Assembly (NCBI RefSeq): GCF_020010925.1
Contig: NZ_JAGJBZ010000002.1
Span: forward strand, 3,782,001 to 3,846,000
DNA: 64,000 nt
Reading direction: 5' to 3'
Source: Streptomyces griseiscabiei
GTDB taxonomy: Bacteria > Actinomycetota > Actinomycetes > Streptomycetales > Streptomycetaceae
Part shown: positions 29,330 through 38,398 of the stretch, in pieces
How the letters are laid out: each line of letters starts with the position of its first letter
How positions within the stretch are numbered: position 1 is the stretch's first letter
Translations under genes and position numbers: made by a program
The notes under the pieces: model-generated
What the model was told of the DNA's origin: nothing
Seen by the model: only the letters and a program-made list of their open reading frames with translations
The model's database searches: none

Positions 29330-29653
29330 TCAGCGCCCGGCGTGCCCGGGAGCGGGGGAGACCTCGGGGCCGTGGCCGCCCACACCCTCGTCGTCCGCGC
29401 CGTGCCACAGCCTGACGTCGTAGGGGACGTCGGAGACCGCAATGGTGGCTCGTTCTCCGGCCGGCGGGCGGGCCGGCACGGCGTCGGCCGGTTCACCGAC
29501 GAGTGCGCGGACACGGAGGCGCAGCCTTTCCACGTCGTCGGCCAGTCCGCTGAGCGTGGGAGGCTCGCCGAATCCGGCGGACCGCAGCGAGCCGACGCAG
29601 CGCGCCAGCCGGTCGACGGTGCGAAGCAGTTCTCTGACGGCGGCTGGCGGCAT
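29330..29653 (-). CDS. Small hypothetical protein between thioesterase and O-methyltransferase
   Basis: A 107-residue protein not recognised from sequence. ATG 29653 has a good ribosome site (GGAGGAAG) about six bases upstream and lies 20 bases after the thioesterase stop, which supports translation. Residues 1-53 are Leu/Arg-rich with heptad-like spacing and could form a helical or coiled-coil segment; the remainder is Pro/Gly-rich with no cysteine pairs, signal peptide or membrane segment. Position between two pathway genes suggests a pathway-linked or structural role, but no function can be given. Confidence 0.6.
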   Translation of the reverse strand: MPPAAVRELLRTVDRLARCVGSLRSAGFGEPPTLSGLADDVERLRLRVRALVGEPADAVPARPPAGERATIAVSDVPYDVRLWHGADDEGVGGHGPEVSPAPGHAGR

Positions 29654-29673
29654 CGAGCTTCCTCCGAGTCTGC

Positions 29674-30459
29674 CTAGTGAGCGCCCGCGCCGAAGACCGG
29701 AAGCGAGCTCAGTCGATCGCGGACCGTGCTGTGCACCGCGTCTGGATCGTCATTGAGAAAGAAGTGACCGCCCTTGAACACCTGCGTGGTGAACGGCCCC
29801 TCCGTGTACTCGCGCCACGCCTCGACCTCCGCCACGGCCGCACGCGGGTCGGCGTCCCCCGTCAGCGCCACCACCGGGCAGCGCAGTGACGGTCCCGGCA
29901 CATGCACGTAGGTCTCCGCCGCGCGATAGTCGCCGCGTATGGCGGGCATGACCATCTGGAGGATCTCCGGATCGGCCAGTGCCCCGGCGCCGGATCCGCC
30001 CAGCAGCTCCAACTCCCGCAGAATTCCCCGGTCGTCGCGCTGGTGGATGTACTCACTGCGTTCGAAGCGCGGCGCCCGGCGCCCGGAGAGAAACACGGTG
30101 ACCGGGCTGTTCGCCCCGCCCTCCCGTTCCAGCCGGCGCGCCACCTCGTAGGCGAGGGTGGCGCCCATGCTGTGCCCGAAGAGCGCCAGCGGCCGGTCGT
30201 CGGCCGACGCGGTCAGGACCGGCACCAGCCGGTCGACCAGCTCCGGAACGTTGTCGACGCACTTCTCGGCCCGCCGGTCCTGACGGCCCGGGTACTGCAC
30301 GGCCAGCACCTCCGCGACAGGCGGCAGCGCGCCCGCCATGGCGTGGTAGGCACTCGCCGATCCTCCGGCGTGCGGGAAACACACGAGCCGTGTCCGGGCC
30401 CGGGGGGAGGCCACGAAGGACCGGAGCCACAGGTCCGGTTCCTCGGCGCTTCGATCCAT
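29674..30459 (-). CDS. Type II thioesterase
   Basis: A 261-residue alpha/beta hydrolase. FPHAGGSASAYHAM is the oxyanion-side motif typical of TEII, GHSMG near residues 104-108 holds the nucleophile Ser, and GGHFFLN near the C-terminus holds the catalytic His. Such stand-alone thioesterases clear aberrant acyl groups from PKS carrier domains in the cytoplasm. ATG 30459 was chosen because homology begins shortly after it; an upstream ATG at 30486 is possible. It is first in a minus-strand unit with the small protein and the O-methyltransferase, and diverges from the metallophosphoesterase operon. Confidence 0.93.
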   Translation of the reverse strand: MDRSAEEPDLWLRSFVASPRARTRLVCFPHAGGSASAYHAMAGALPPVAEVLAVQYPGRQDRRAEKCVDNVPELVDRLVPVLTASADDRPLALFGHSMGATLAYEVARRLEREGGANSPVTVFLSGRRAPRFERSEYIHQRDDRGILRELELLGGSGAGALADPEILQMVMPAIRGDYRAAETYVHVPGPSLRCPVVALTGDADPRAAVAEVEAWREYTEGPFTTQVFKGGHFFLNDDPDAVHSTVRDRLSSLPVFGAGAH

Positions 30460-30534
30460 CGTCCGTCCTTCGCCCTGGCAGGTCATGTGCCTGTCGGCAA
30501 CGTAACGGAGGTTAGGCAGCCCGAATCGGCGGCG

Positions 30535-30567
30535 GCCACCCCTAGCCACCCCCTACAACCCCCAGAG
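30535..30567. promoter_or_regulatory. Candidate operator in divergent promoter region
   Basis: Three C-rich units with 11-bp spacing (ACCCCTA, CCCCCTA, CCCCAGA) lie between the divergent thioesterase and metallophosphoesterase genes (gap 30460-30629). The 11-bp phasing is like SARP-type sites, but the heptamers differ from those of the sugar promoters and the -10 placement is not convincing. Confidence 0.35.
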
Positions 30568-30629
30568 ATCTTTCCAGCCACCCCAGATCCGCTGCCTCGG
30601 CGCGGGCAGCAGCCGGTAGAAAGTGCTGC

Positions 30630-31484
30630 ATGAGATCTTCCGGACGGGTATCAGGCAGGCTCATGGCAACAAGTGATCTTCATGTGGCCTATCCGGAGAA
30701 CCGGCACATCGTGGCCGGCATGCGTGCCCAGTCCGACGACGACTGGCTCATCGTGGCCGGCGACGTCGGTGAGATTACCGAGGACTTCACGTGGGCGCTG
30801 ACCCTGCTGCGAGAACGATTCGACACTGTTATCTGGGCACCGGGGAATCACGAACTCTGGACCCCGCCCGGCGACCCCGTCCAGCTGCGCGGGGAGGAAC
30901 GCTACCGTCACCTCGTGGACATCTGCCGCAGGCTCGGCGTCCTCACCCCGCAGGACCCCTGTCCCGTGTGGGACGGACCGGGCGGCCCCGTCACCGTCGC
31001 CCCCCTCTTCGTCCTCTACGACTACAGCTTCCGCACCCCCACCGCCGCGACCAAGGAGCAGGCGCTCACCCAGGCATACGAGGCCGGTGTGGTGTGCACC
31101 GACGAGATGCTCCTGCACCCCGACCCCTACCCGAGCCGCGAGGCGTGGTGCCACGCCCGGCTGGTGGAGACCGAGCGCCGGCTCGCCGAGCGCGATCCCG
31201 AGCTGCCGACCGTACTGGTCAACCACTTTCCCCTGGTCCGGGATCCGACAAGGGTCCTGTACCACCCGGAGTTCGCCCAGTGGTGCGGAACCGAACAGAC
31301 CGCCAAGTGGCATGTGCGCTTCGACGCCAAGGCCGTGGTCTACGGCCATCTGCACATCCCCCGTACCACCTGGCACGACGGAGTCCGCTTCGAGGAGGTC
31401 TCGGTCGGTTACCCCCGCGAGCACCGGCAACGCGGCATGCCCCGAGGGGTCCTGCGCCAGATCCTTCCGGCGGTGACCGCGTGA
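30630..31484 (+). CDS. Calcineurin-like metallophosphoesterase
   Basis: A 284-residue protein with the full metallophosphatase motif set: SDLHV near residue 15, GDVGE, GNHELW, NHFPL and GHLHI. Start ATG 30630 keeps the first beta strand before SDLH; ATG 30663 would remove most of it. Its stop overlaps the GTG of the phosphopantetheinyl transferase, so the two are translationally coupled. Its substrate is unknown. The pairing with a PPTase invites a role in carrier-protein or coenzyme A metabolism, but that is speculation. Confidence 0.85.
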   Translation: MRSSGRVSGRLMATSDLHVAYPENRHIVAGMRAQSDDDWLIVAGDVGEITEDFTWALTLLRERFDTVIWAPGNHELWTPPGDPVQLRGEERYRHLVDICRRLGVLTPQDPCPVWDGPGGPVTVAPLFVLYDYSFRTPTAATKEQALTQAYEAGVVCTDEMLLHPDPYPSREAWCHARLVETERRLAERDPELPTVLVNHFPLVRDPTRVLYHPEFAQWCGTEQTAKWHVRFDAKAVVYGHLHIPRTTWHDGVRFEEVSVGYPREHRQRGMPRGVLRQILPAVTA

Positions 31485-32161
31485 TCGACCAGTTGCTGCC
31501 CGCCACGGTCGCCTCCGCCTGGGCCCGGGAGGACCTGCCCGACACCCGCCTGTTCCCCGAGGAGGAAGCGGCACTCGGCGACGCCGTCGACAAACGCCGC
31601 CGCGAGTACACCACCGTACGGGCCTGCGCCCGCAGGGCCTTCACCCGACTCGGCATGGAACCGGCCCCCGTCGTCCCCGGCCACCGCGGGGCGCCGCGGT
31701 GGCCGGACGGGCTGGTCGGAAGCATGACGCACTGTGCCGGCTACCGTGCCGCCGCCCTCGCCCGGGCGTCCGACGCCTTCGCCCTGGGGATCGACGCCGA
31801 GCCCCACCAGCCCCTGCCGGAGGGGGTCCTCGACGTCGTGGCCCGGCCCGAGGAACGCTCCTGGATCGCAGGTCGGGGCGGAGGTGCCGGAGTGTGGTGG
31901 GACCGGCTGATGTTCGGTGCCAAGGAAGCCGTCTTCAAGGTCTGGTACCCGCTCACGGGCCGGGAACTGGACTTCGACGAGGCCGTCGTCGACTTCCGTC
32001 CCCGGGACGTCGCCCCGGGACATGCGTCGGGTGCCTTCGACGCCCGGCTGCTGGTGCCCGGTCCACGCACGCTCACGGAACTCTCCGGCCGCTGGCTGGT
32101 GCGGGACGGCCTGTCCGTCACCGCGATCGTCCTGCCCGCCCGGCCACCCGGACACGGGTGA
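31481..32161 (+). CDS. 4'-phosphopantetheinyl transferase (Sfp/EntD type)
   Basis: A 226-residue PPTase. GSMTHCAGYRAAA is the substrate-side motif, GIDAEPHQP holds the Mg-binding Asp and Glu, and FGAKEAVFKVW is the WxxKEAxxK signature. It attaches phosphopantetheine from CoA to carrier domains; in this cluster the targets would be the PKS ACPs and the methoxymalonyl ACP. GTG 31481 overlaps the previous stop (GTGA). Confidence 0.93.
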   Translation: MIDQLLPATVASAWAREDLPDTRLFPEEEAALGDAVDKRRREYTTVRACARRAFTRLGMEPAPVVPGHRGAPRWPDGLVGSMTHCAGYRAAALARASDAFALGIDAEPHQPLPEGVLDVVARPEERSWIAGRGGGAGVWWDRLMFGAKEAVFKVWYPLTGRELDFDEAVVDFRPRDVAPGHASGAFDARLLVPGPRTLTELSGRWLVRDGLSVTAIVLPARPPGHG

Positions 32162-32275
32162 CGGCTGCGGAGAAGGTTCCACCCACTGTCGCGTCGGGTG
32201 GTGCGCGCCCAGCGTGCCACGGGGGAGCTCGCGATCGACGGAATCGCATCATGTTTTCGTAGGGGTGAGGCAGTT

Positions 32276-34381
32276 ATGGAGTTCTTGTTGTTAGGTCCCC
32301 TGGTCATCCGGTCGGGCGGGCACGAGCTGAGGGTGCCCGCCGCGAGGCAGCGGGTGATTCTCGCCGCTCTCGTGCTCAACGCGAACCGAGTGGTCCCGGT
32401 GGACAACATCGCGAGCTTTGTCTGGGACGGCACCCCGCCGCCCAGCGCCGTCGCCACGATCCGCACCTATGTCATGAGGTTGCGTCAGGTCCTGGGCCTG
32501 GCCGGGAGGGCGCGGATCACCACCCGGGCGCCCGGCTATCTGATCGAACTGGAGGAGGACGAGACCGACCTCGGGCGGTTCACCGTGCACCGGAAGACCG
32601 CCGACGCCCTCGTCCGGGCGGGCCGCACCGCGCAAGCCGCCGAGGAACTCCGCAAGGCGCTCGCCCTGTGGCGGCACGACCCGCTGATGGACGTACCCTC
32701 GCGCGCCCTTCAGGACATGGAGGTCTCGCATCTGCAGCGGCTCCATCTGCAGACCCGCATCTGGTGCGTGGACCTCGACCTCGATCTGCAGCGCCATGCC
32801 GAGATCCTGCCCGAGCTGTGGCAGATGGTGCGGGAACACCCGCTCCACGAGGGGCTCATCGGCCGTCTCATGCTGGCGCTGTTCCGCTCGGGCCAGCAGC
32901 CGGAGGCCCTCGACCTGTTCCAGCGGACCCGCGCCGCGCTCATCGACCAGCTCGGCACCGAGCCCGGCTCCGAACTACGGGCCGTCCAGCGGCGCATCCT
33001 GCGCGCCGAGGACGAGCCGCCGCGGCCCCGGGCCGCCTTCGAGGAGCGCCCCGAGGTGCACGGCGGCCCCGGCCGGGCCTGGCCCGGCTGGCCGACCCCC
33101 GCCCAACTGCCCCAGGGCGTCGCCGACTTCACTGCCCGAGACCGGGAGACCGCGGCGCTGGGACGGCTGCTGCGCGGCAGGGCGCCCGCCGCGGGCCCGG
33201 CCACCACGGTCGTGATCAACGGTGCCGCCGGCATCGGCAAGACCGCGCTGGCACTGCACGCGGCCCACGCCGTCCGCGGTGACTTCGCCGACGGACAGGT
33301 CTACGCGGACCTGGAGGGCAGCACGGGGAAACCCGCGCAACCCGCCGAGGTCCTCACCCGCTTGCTCGTCGGCCTCGGGGTGCCCGATGTCGCGGTGCCG
33401 AGAACGATGGTCAACCGCACCTCGCTCTTCCGGTCCCTGGTTGCCGACCGCCGCATGCTCATCGTGCTCGACGACGCCGTGAGCACCGCCCAGGTCCGCC
33501 CCCTCATCCCGGGCAGCGGCGGAAGCAGGGTGATCGTCACCAGCCGCCACCGGCTCGCCGACCTCGAAGGGGTCCACGACGTCACCGTGGACGCGCTCGA
33601 CGAGGAAGCCTCGCTGCACCTGCTGGAACGATTCGTCGGTCGTTCCCGTGTGAACGCCGAACGCGCCGCCGCACACCGGCTCGTCGAAGCGTGCGCCGGT
33701 GTGCCGCTGGCCCTGCGCATCGTCGGCACCCGGCTGCGCGCACGACCCCGCCGCGGCCTCGGAGCCCTGGCCCACCGCCTGCTCGAACAGCGGCGTCTGC
33801 TCGACGAGCTGCACATCGGCGACCTGTCGGTCCGCACAGGACTCGACGCGGGATACGCCGCCCTGCGCGACCGGTCCGTGCACGGCATCGATCTCGCGGC
33901 GGCGTTCCGCAGACTCGGCGCGGGCAACATGCCGTACGTCCGCGGCGAGACCGCCGCGGCGCTGCTCGGCTGCTCCCGGGAGAACGCCGAGGACGTGCTC
34001 GACGTACTGGTCGACGCCCACCTGCTGCGCGAGCACGACCACTTCCGCTACCGCCTCGACGCCCTGGTGCGCGCGTACGCCCGTGAACGCGCCGACGCCG
34101 AGGAGGGTCCGGAGTACCAGGTGGACACAGTGCGCTGCCTGCTCCGGTGGTATCTGCACACCCTCTTCCGGAGCGCTCGCCCGGACCGGACGGGGGAACC
34201 GGAAGGGACGTACCTCCTGCGCCCGCCGACCGTGAACTGGACGGACGACGACCGCGCCGGACTCGTCGAGGCCCTCGCCGAGGCGGACCGGATCGGCGTC
34301 GACCTGGTCGGCAGCCGACTGGTCGGTGAACTACGGGCACGGCTGCCACCCGTCGTGGCGTCCCGGGCCGCGTCCAGGTGA
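32276..34381 (+). CDS. SARP-family transcriptional activator with NB-ARC domain (AfsR/DnrI type)
   Basis: A 701-residue regulator. Residues 1-95 are the winged helix DNA-binding domain (MEFLLLGPLVIR start, RQRVILAALVL, RTYVMRLRQVLG), 96-245 the bacterial transcriptional activation domain, and about 290-560 a STAND/NB-ARC ATPase with Walker A GAAGIGKT and LIVLDD. The start is ATG 32276 after GGGGTGAGG; an upstream GTG at 32198 is unlikely. Codon 6 is TTA (32291-32293), the rare Leu codon read by bldA tRNA, so translation should be developmentally controlled. It is the obvious candidate to bind the heptamer promoters at 22742 and 27971. Confidence 0.93.
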   Translation: MEFLLLGPLVIRSGGHELRVPAARQRVILAALVLNANRVVPVDNIASFVWDGTPPPSAVATIRTYVMRLRQVLGLAGRARITTRAPGYLIELEEDETDLGRFTVHRKTADALVRAGRTAQAAEELRKALALWRHDPLMDVPSRALQDMEVSHLQRLHLQTRIWCVDLDLDLQRHAEILPELWQMVREHPLHEGLIGRLMLALFRSGQQPEALDLFQRTRAALIDQLGTEPGSELRAVQRRILRAEDEPPRPRAAFEERPEVHGGPGRAWPGWPTPAQLPQGVADFTARDRETAALGRLLRGRAPAAGPATTVVINGAAGIGKTALALHAAHAVRGDFADGQVYADLEGSTGKPAQPAEVLTRLLVGLGVPDVAVPRTMVNRTSLFRSLVADRRMLIVLDDAVSTAQVRPLIPGSGGSRVIVTSRHRLADLEGVHDVTVDALDEEASLHLLERFVGRSRVNAERAAAHRLVEACAGVPLALRIVGTRLRARPRRGLGALAHRLLEQRRLLDELHIGDLSVRTGLDAGYAALRDRSVHGIDLAAAFRRLGAGNMPYVRGETAAALLGCSRENAEDVLDVLVDAHLLREHDHFRYRLDALVRAYARERADAEEGPEYQVDTVRCLLRWYLHTLFRSARPDRTGEPEGTYLLRPPTVNWTDDDRAGLVEALAEADRIGVDLVGSRLVGELRARLPPVVASRAASR

Positions 34382-34384
34382 ACC

Positions 34385-34410
34385 CCGGGCGGGCGCGGAC
34401 CGCCGCCCGG
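34385..34410. terminator. Hairpin after the SARP gene
   Basis: Eight-bp arms CCGGGCGG (34385-34392) and CCGCCCGG (34403-34410), a ten-base loop, starting four bases after the stop. The following pyrimidine-rich 34411-34540 holds two copies of CGTCCCTCTCCCC 20 bp apart. Confidence 0.5.
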
Positions 34411-34558
34411 CCCGTTCCCCCGGACGCCGCCGCGTCCCTCTCCCCATCCCGCCGTCCCTCTCCCCGACCTCCCGCAGCCGGCCTCTCCGTGCTGCCGCCC
34501 CCTCGGCCCGTCCGCGCCCGCCCGCGGACCGCCCAGTGACGACACCTCAGGAGCCCCC

Positions 34559-35947
34559 ATGGACCCCTTGACCGAAGCGGTGCTCGCCGGCGCGCCCCCC
34601 GACCGGCTGGCCAAGGAACCCCTGCCCACCGAGTACACCGCCGCCCATCTGCGCGCCGAGGACGTGGACGTGTTCGGCGACGCCGCCGACCGGGACGTAC
34701 GCCGCACCCTCCGGGTCGGTCCCGTGCCCATGCCCGAACTGGCCGTGGACGAGGTACTGATCGCCGTGATGGCCAGCTCCATCAACTACAACACCGTCTG
34801 GTCGGCGACCTTCGAACCCGTACCGACCTTCACCTTCCTGCGCAGACTGGGCCGCCAGGGAGGATCCGCCGCCAGGCACGACCTGCCCCGGCACGTCGTC
34901 GGATCCGACGCCGCCGGAGTCATCGTCCGGACGGGCGCCGGGGTACGGCGCTGGCAGGTGGGCGAACACGTCGTCGTCAGCTGCGTCCAGGTGGACGACC
35001 AGGAACCCGCCACCCACGCCGACGGCATGCTCGGTGCCGAGCAGCGCATCTGGGGTTTCGAGACGAACTTCGGCGGACTGGCCCACTACGCGGTGGTCCG
35101 GGCCAGCCAACTGCTTCCCAAACCGGCCCACCTCACCTGGGAGGAGGCCGCCTCGACGATGCTGTGCGCCGCCACCTCCTACCGGATGCTCGTCAGCGAC
35201 CGGGGCGCCCGGATCAAACAGGGCGACATCGTGCTGATCTGGGGCGCCACCGGCGGACTCGGCGCCTACGCCGTCCAGCTGGTGAAGAACGCCGGCGGCA
35301 TCGCCGTCGGCGTCGTCAGCACGGAGGAGAAGAGCCGACGGGCGCGGGCGCTCGGCTGCGACGTCGTCGTCAACCGCGCCGACATCGGCCTGGACGGCGA
35401 TCTCGCCGACGACCCGGACGCGAGCATGGAGGCCGGCAAACGCCTCGGCAGGATCATCCGCGCCGAACTCGGCGAGGACCCGCACGTCGTGTTCGACTAC
35501 ATAGGCAGAGCCACCTTCGCCGTCTCGGTCTTCGTCGTCCGCCGCGGCGGCACCGTGGTCACCTGCGGATCCAGCACCGGCTACCAACACCGCTTCGACA
35601 ACCGGTACTTGTGGATGCACCTCAAACGGATCGTGGGCAGCCACGCCGCGAACCTCCAGGAACAGGCCGAGTGCAACCGGCTGTTCCGCCTCGGCCACCT
35701 CGTTCCCGTGCTCTCCGCCGTCCACCCGCTCGCCGAGGTGGCGCAGGCCGCCCGGCTCGTCCAGACCAACCGGCACACCGGCAAGGTCGGTGTCCTGTGT
35801 CTTGCGCCCCGGCCCGGTCTCGGAGTGACCGACCAGACCCTGCGGGACCGCGTGGGCGAGGACCGGCTGAACCTGCTGCGCGACGCCGCTCCGGCGACCC
35901 CCGCGCCCGGGCAGCTCGTCGCCGGACGAGGAGGGACCGGGCGATGA
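34559..35947 (+). CDS. ccr: Crotonyl-CoA carboxylase/reductase
   Basis: A 462-residue medium-chain dehydrogenase of the CCR type, much longer than ordinary quinone reductases. Seen: INYNTVWSATFEPV, HVVGSDAAGVI, GFETNFGGLAHYAVV, WGATGGLGAYAVQL as NADPH motif, and a CGSSTGYQH segment, all matching CCR. It makes ethylmalonyl-CoA from crotonyl-CoA, CO2 and NADPH. ATG 34559 follows AGGAG; the stop overlaps the next ATG (ATGA). An ethylmalonyl supply enzyme distinguishes concanamycin-type clusters from bafilomycin-type ones, which carry no ethyl branch. Confidence 0.95.
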   Translation: MDPLTEAVLAGAPPDRLAKEPLPTEYTAAHLRAEDVDVFGDAADRDVRRTLRVGPVPMPELAVDEVLIAVMASSINYNTVWSATFEPVPTFTFLRRLGRQGGSAARHDLPRHVVGSDAAGVIVRTGAGVRRWQVGEHVVVSCVQVDDQEPATHADGMLGAEQRIWGFETNFGGLAHYAVVRASQLLPKPAHLTWEEAASTMLCAATSYRMLVSDRGARIKQGDIVLIWGATGGLGAYAVQLVKNAGGIAVGVVSTEEKSRRARALGCDVVVNRADIGLDGDLADDPDASMEAGKRLGRIIRAELGEDPHVVFDYIGRATFAVSVFVVRRGGTVVTCGSSTGYQHRFDNRYLWMHLKRIVGSHAANLQEQAECNRLFRLGHLVPVLSAVHPLAEVAQAARLVQTNRHTGKVGVLCLAPRPGLGVTDQTLRDRVGEDRLNLLRDAAPATPAPGQLVAGRGGTGR

Positions 35948-36806
35948 ACGCCATCCAGAAGGTCGGAGTGGTGGGCTGCGGCACCATGGGCTCGGGCATC
36001 GCCCACGTCTGCGCCCTCGCCGGAGTCGACGTCATGGTCGCGACGTCCTCACCCGCGTCGCTCGCCAGGGGCAGGGCGCGTCTCACCACCTTGCTCGACC
36101 GCGCGCTGGGCAAGGGCCGGATCACCGACCGGGACCACGAGAACGCCCTGGCCCGGGTGTCGTACACCAGCGACCTGGCGGAACTGGCCGACCGGCAGCT
36201 GGTCATCGAGTCGATCAGCGAGGACGAGCAGGCCAAGCGCGACCTGTTCGCCAGGCTGGACCAGGTGCTCCAGGACCCCGAGACCATCCTCGCCTCCAAC
36301 ACCTCCTCCCTCTCGGTCCTCAGACTGGCCCGGGCCACCGCCGACGGCGGCCGGGTGCTGGGCGTCCACTTCTTCAACCCGGTGCCCGCCCTGCCGCTGG
36401 TCGAGCTGGTCCCCACGCTCCTCACCCGGGAGAAGACCGCGGTACGGGCGGAGGAGTTCGTGACGGACCTGCTCGGCAAGCGCGTCATCCGGTCCCCGGT
36501 CGCGCCGGCTTCACGGTCAACGCCCTGCTCATTCCGTACCTCCTGGCCGCGGTACGCATGGTGGAGGCGGGCCACGCGTCGGCGGAGACGGTGGACGAGG
36601 CCATGACTCTGGGCTGCTCCCACCCGATGGGCCCGCTCCGGCTCGCCGACCTGATCGGGCTCGACGTGGTCACCTCCATCGCGGAGGCCCTTCACGAGGA
36701 GTTCCGCGAGCCCCAGTACGCCCCGCCACCGTTCCTACGGCGCCTGGTCGAGGCCGGCATGCTGGGCCGCAAGACGGGCCGGGGGCTCTACGACTACGCC
36801 CCTTGA
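35944..36806 (+). pseudogene. 3-hydroxybutyryl-CoA dehydrogenase, frameshifted
   Basis: The first part (35944 to about 36498) encodes VVGCGTMGSGIAHV, SNTSSLSV and GVHFFNPVPALPLVELV, clear family motifs. After KRVIRSP one base is missing at about 36499-36500; the correct continuation (GFTVNALLIPYLLAA, HPMGPLRLADLIGLD, GRKTGRGLYDYAP) lies in the next frame and ends at 36806. Unshifted, the protein stops at 36606 with a nonsense tail. Full length would be about 287 residues. The enzyme would reduce acetoacetyl-CoA on the way to crotonyl-CoA for ccr. Everything else is intact, so this is either a recent mutation or a base error in the sequence. Confidence 0.85.
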
Positions 36807-37278
36807 CCGCCGCGCGGAGGAGGCGGGCACCGTCCACGAGCCGATGTCGGTCCCGGCGGCGGGGCTGTCGTGTCGTCCGCCTCAGTCCTTTCCTTGCCCC
36901 GCGCACCCGCGAGCCGCCGGCCCGAGTCGCAGGTCCTCAGTGCTGGTCAGCACTCGTTTGCCGGTCCCGGCTTCCCCGTCCGCCCGGAGCGTCCGGCTCG
37001 CGGCGAGTTCGACCCTGCTGCCGTTGCCGAAAGCTGGTCGTCGGCCGGGATGTCGCGGTCACCGGGGACGTCGAGGACGATCTCTGCCGAGGGGCGGAGA
37101 GTCGTCGGGTGGGTCGGGCCCGTCGAGCGCCTGCCGTTGCGTCAGGCACGTACCTTCACTCTCGTCCCAGCCAGTCGACACATATCGACACGGCTGTCGC
37201 CAGGGCGCCATGGGGAATCGTGGTGGCGAGTGATTGCTCAACGGCAGCGACAGGCCCGACCTCGCCTCTCCCCGCCGT
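36807..37278. other. Non-coding gap at the right edge of the PKS cluster
   Basis: About 470 bases with no frame showing homology or a good start. Base composition is less extreme than in the cluster. No IS end or strong hairpin was seen. Confidence 0.5.
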
Positions 37279-38067
37279 TCACATGCACAGTGGGTCGACC
37301 GGCGGCCATGGGTAGCCCAGTCGCTCGGCATCATGCGAACCTCCCCAGACCTCGGCGGTGGCACGGGGATCGGCTGCGGTCAGCCGTGCTTCAAGGCGCT
37401 CGGCCTGGTCCGACGGGGCGTCCGCGGAGACCGGGAGGGTCATCCCGAACTGGAGCCAGGGCAGATCCGCATCGGCCCGGTTACGGGGATGCCTCAGGAC
37501 GACGTGGATTCGATCGGGTTCCTTGCGGGAGGCCCAGACGCCTTCCACCTCGCAGTCCCACCGGACGAGCCAGTCCCCGCGTCCCCTCAGCCCCGCCTCA
37601 AGCAGCCGCGCCACCGCTCCTGCCGGCCACTCCCCACTGCGGTCCTCTTCGGCTCGCAGAACCTCGGCCTCGTACTGACCTGCGGTGAACCGAAGCTCCG
37701 GCAGATCGAAGTCCTGATGGGCCAGGTCGCGCCAGCCCGACCAGACAACGTGATCCCCGTTGCGCGTGATCGTCATGTACAGCGCGCCACAGCACTCCTC
37801 CACACCGCACCCGGACCAAGCGAGACGAACCTCGTGGGGCGTCGCCGTAGCATGCAACGGCCCGTCCTGGCCCAGCAGATGCCTGGGGCCCACTCCCAGG
37901 TAGTGGGAGCCTCCCACGCCACCGGGGACCGCTTCGGCCAGAAGATCCCGGCCATTGACGATCGGGCGGACCTCCACGCCCCCCTCGTCGGGTGGAGGGC
38001 ACGCGATGCTCAGACTGAGAAGGTCCGCTCTCGTGGTCATGGGCCCATGATCGCGGGGCTGGTTCAC
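37279..38067 (-). CDS. Hypothetical protein
   Basis: A 262-residue protein of unknown function with normal Streptomyces codon use over its whole length. It is rich in Trp (for example LAWSGCGVEECCGALY, VWSGWRDL, DWLVRWDCEVEGVW) with no signal peptide, membrane segment or recognisable catalytic motif; the CGVEECC cysteine cluster is notable. GTG 38067 has AGGACAGG just upstream; ATG 38040 is an alternative. It stands alone between the PKS cluster and the LLM operon. Confidence 0.7.
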   Translation of the reverse strand: MNQPRDHGPMTTRADLLSLSIACPPPDEGGVEVRPIVNGRDLLAEAVPGGVGGSHYLGVGPRHLLGQDGPLHATATPHEVRLAWSGCGVEECCGALYMTITRNGDHVVWSGWRDLAHQDFDLPELRFTAGQYEAEVLRAEEDRSGEWPAGAVARLLEAGLRGRGDWLVRWDCEVEGVWASRKEPDRIHVVLRHPRNRADADLPWLQFGMTLPVSADAPSDQAERLEARLTAADPRATAEVWGGSHDAERLGYPWPPVDPLCM

Positions 38068-38398
38068 ACCTGTCCTGTGAATTCGTGTGGCTTCCGCTCA
38101 GGGCGGCAGTTCGGGTCGCCTTCAGGTCGCCCCGGTCCCTGCCTTCCGCCCGACGCCCGCAGGCGACGAGGAACGGCACGAGGTCCATCCCCGCCGGGCC
38201 CGGCGAACGTGCCCCGGTACGCCCCAACACCGCTGACAAGACGGACGATCGACCGCCCGCACCACGCCGAGGGACACCACCTCGGCTCGGCGGACCCATG
38301 CCGTGGCGCATCCTCGTGGGGGACCGGATTCCGGGCGGGATGCGCGAGCGGAAGCCCCGGGGGCCGAACTTCGCTGCCCAGACTCCGGGTCGGCTCAG
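38068..38398. other. Non-coding gap
   Basis: About 330 bases upstream of the hypothetical gene and downstream of the LLM oxidoreductase. No supported gene, repeat or hairpin was seen. Confidence 0.4.

Noticed and set aside
36807..37278. Overlapping short frames of 70-170 codons in the gap
   Set aside because: Low-complexity, no ribosome sites, competing frames on both strands.
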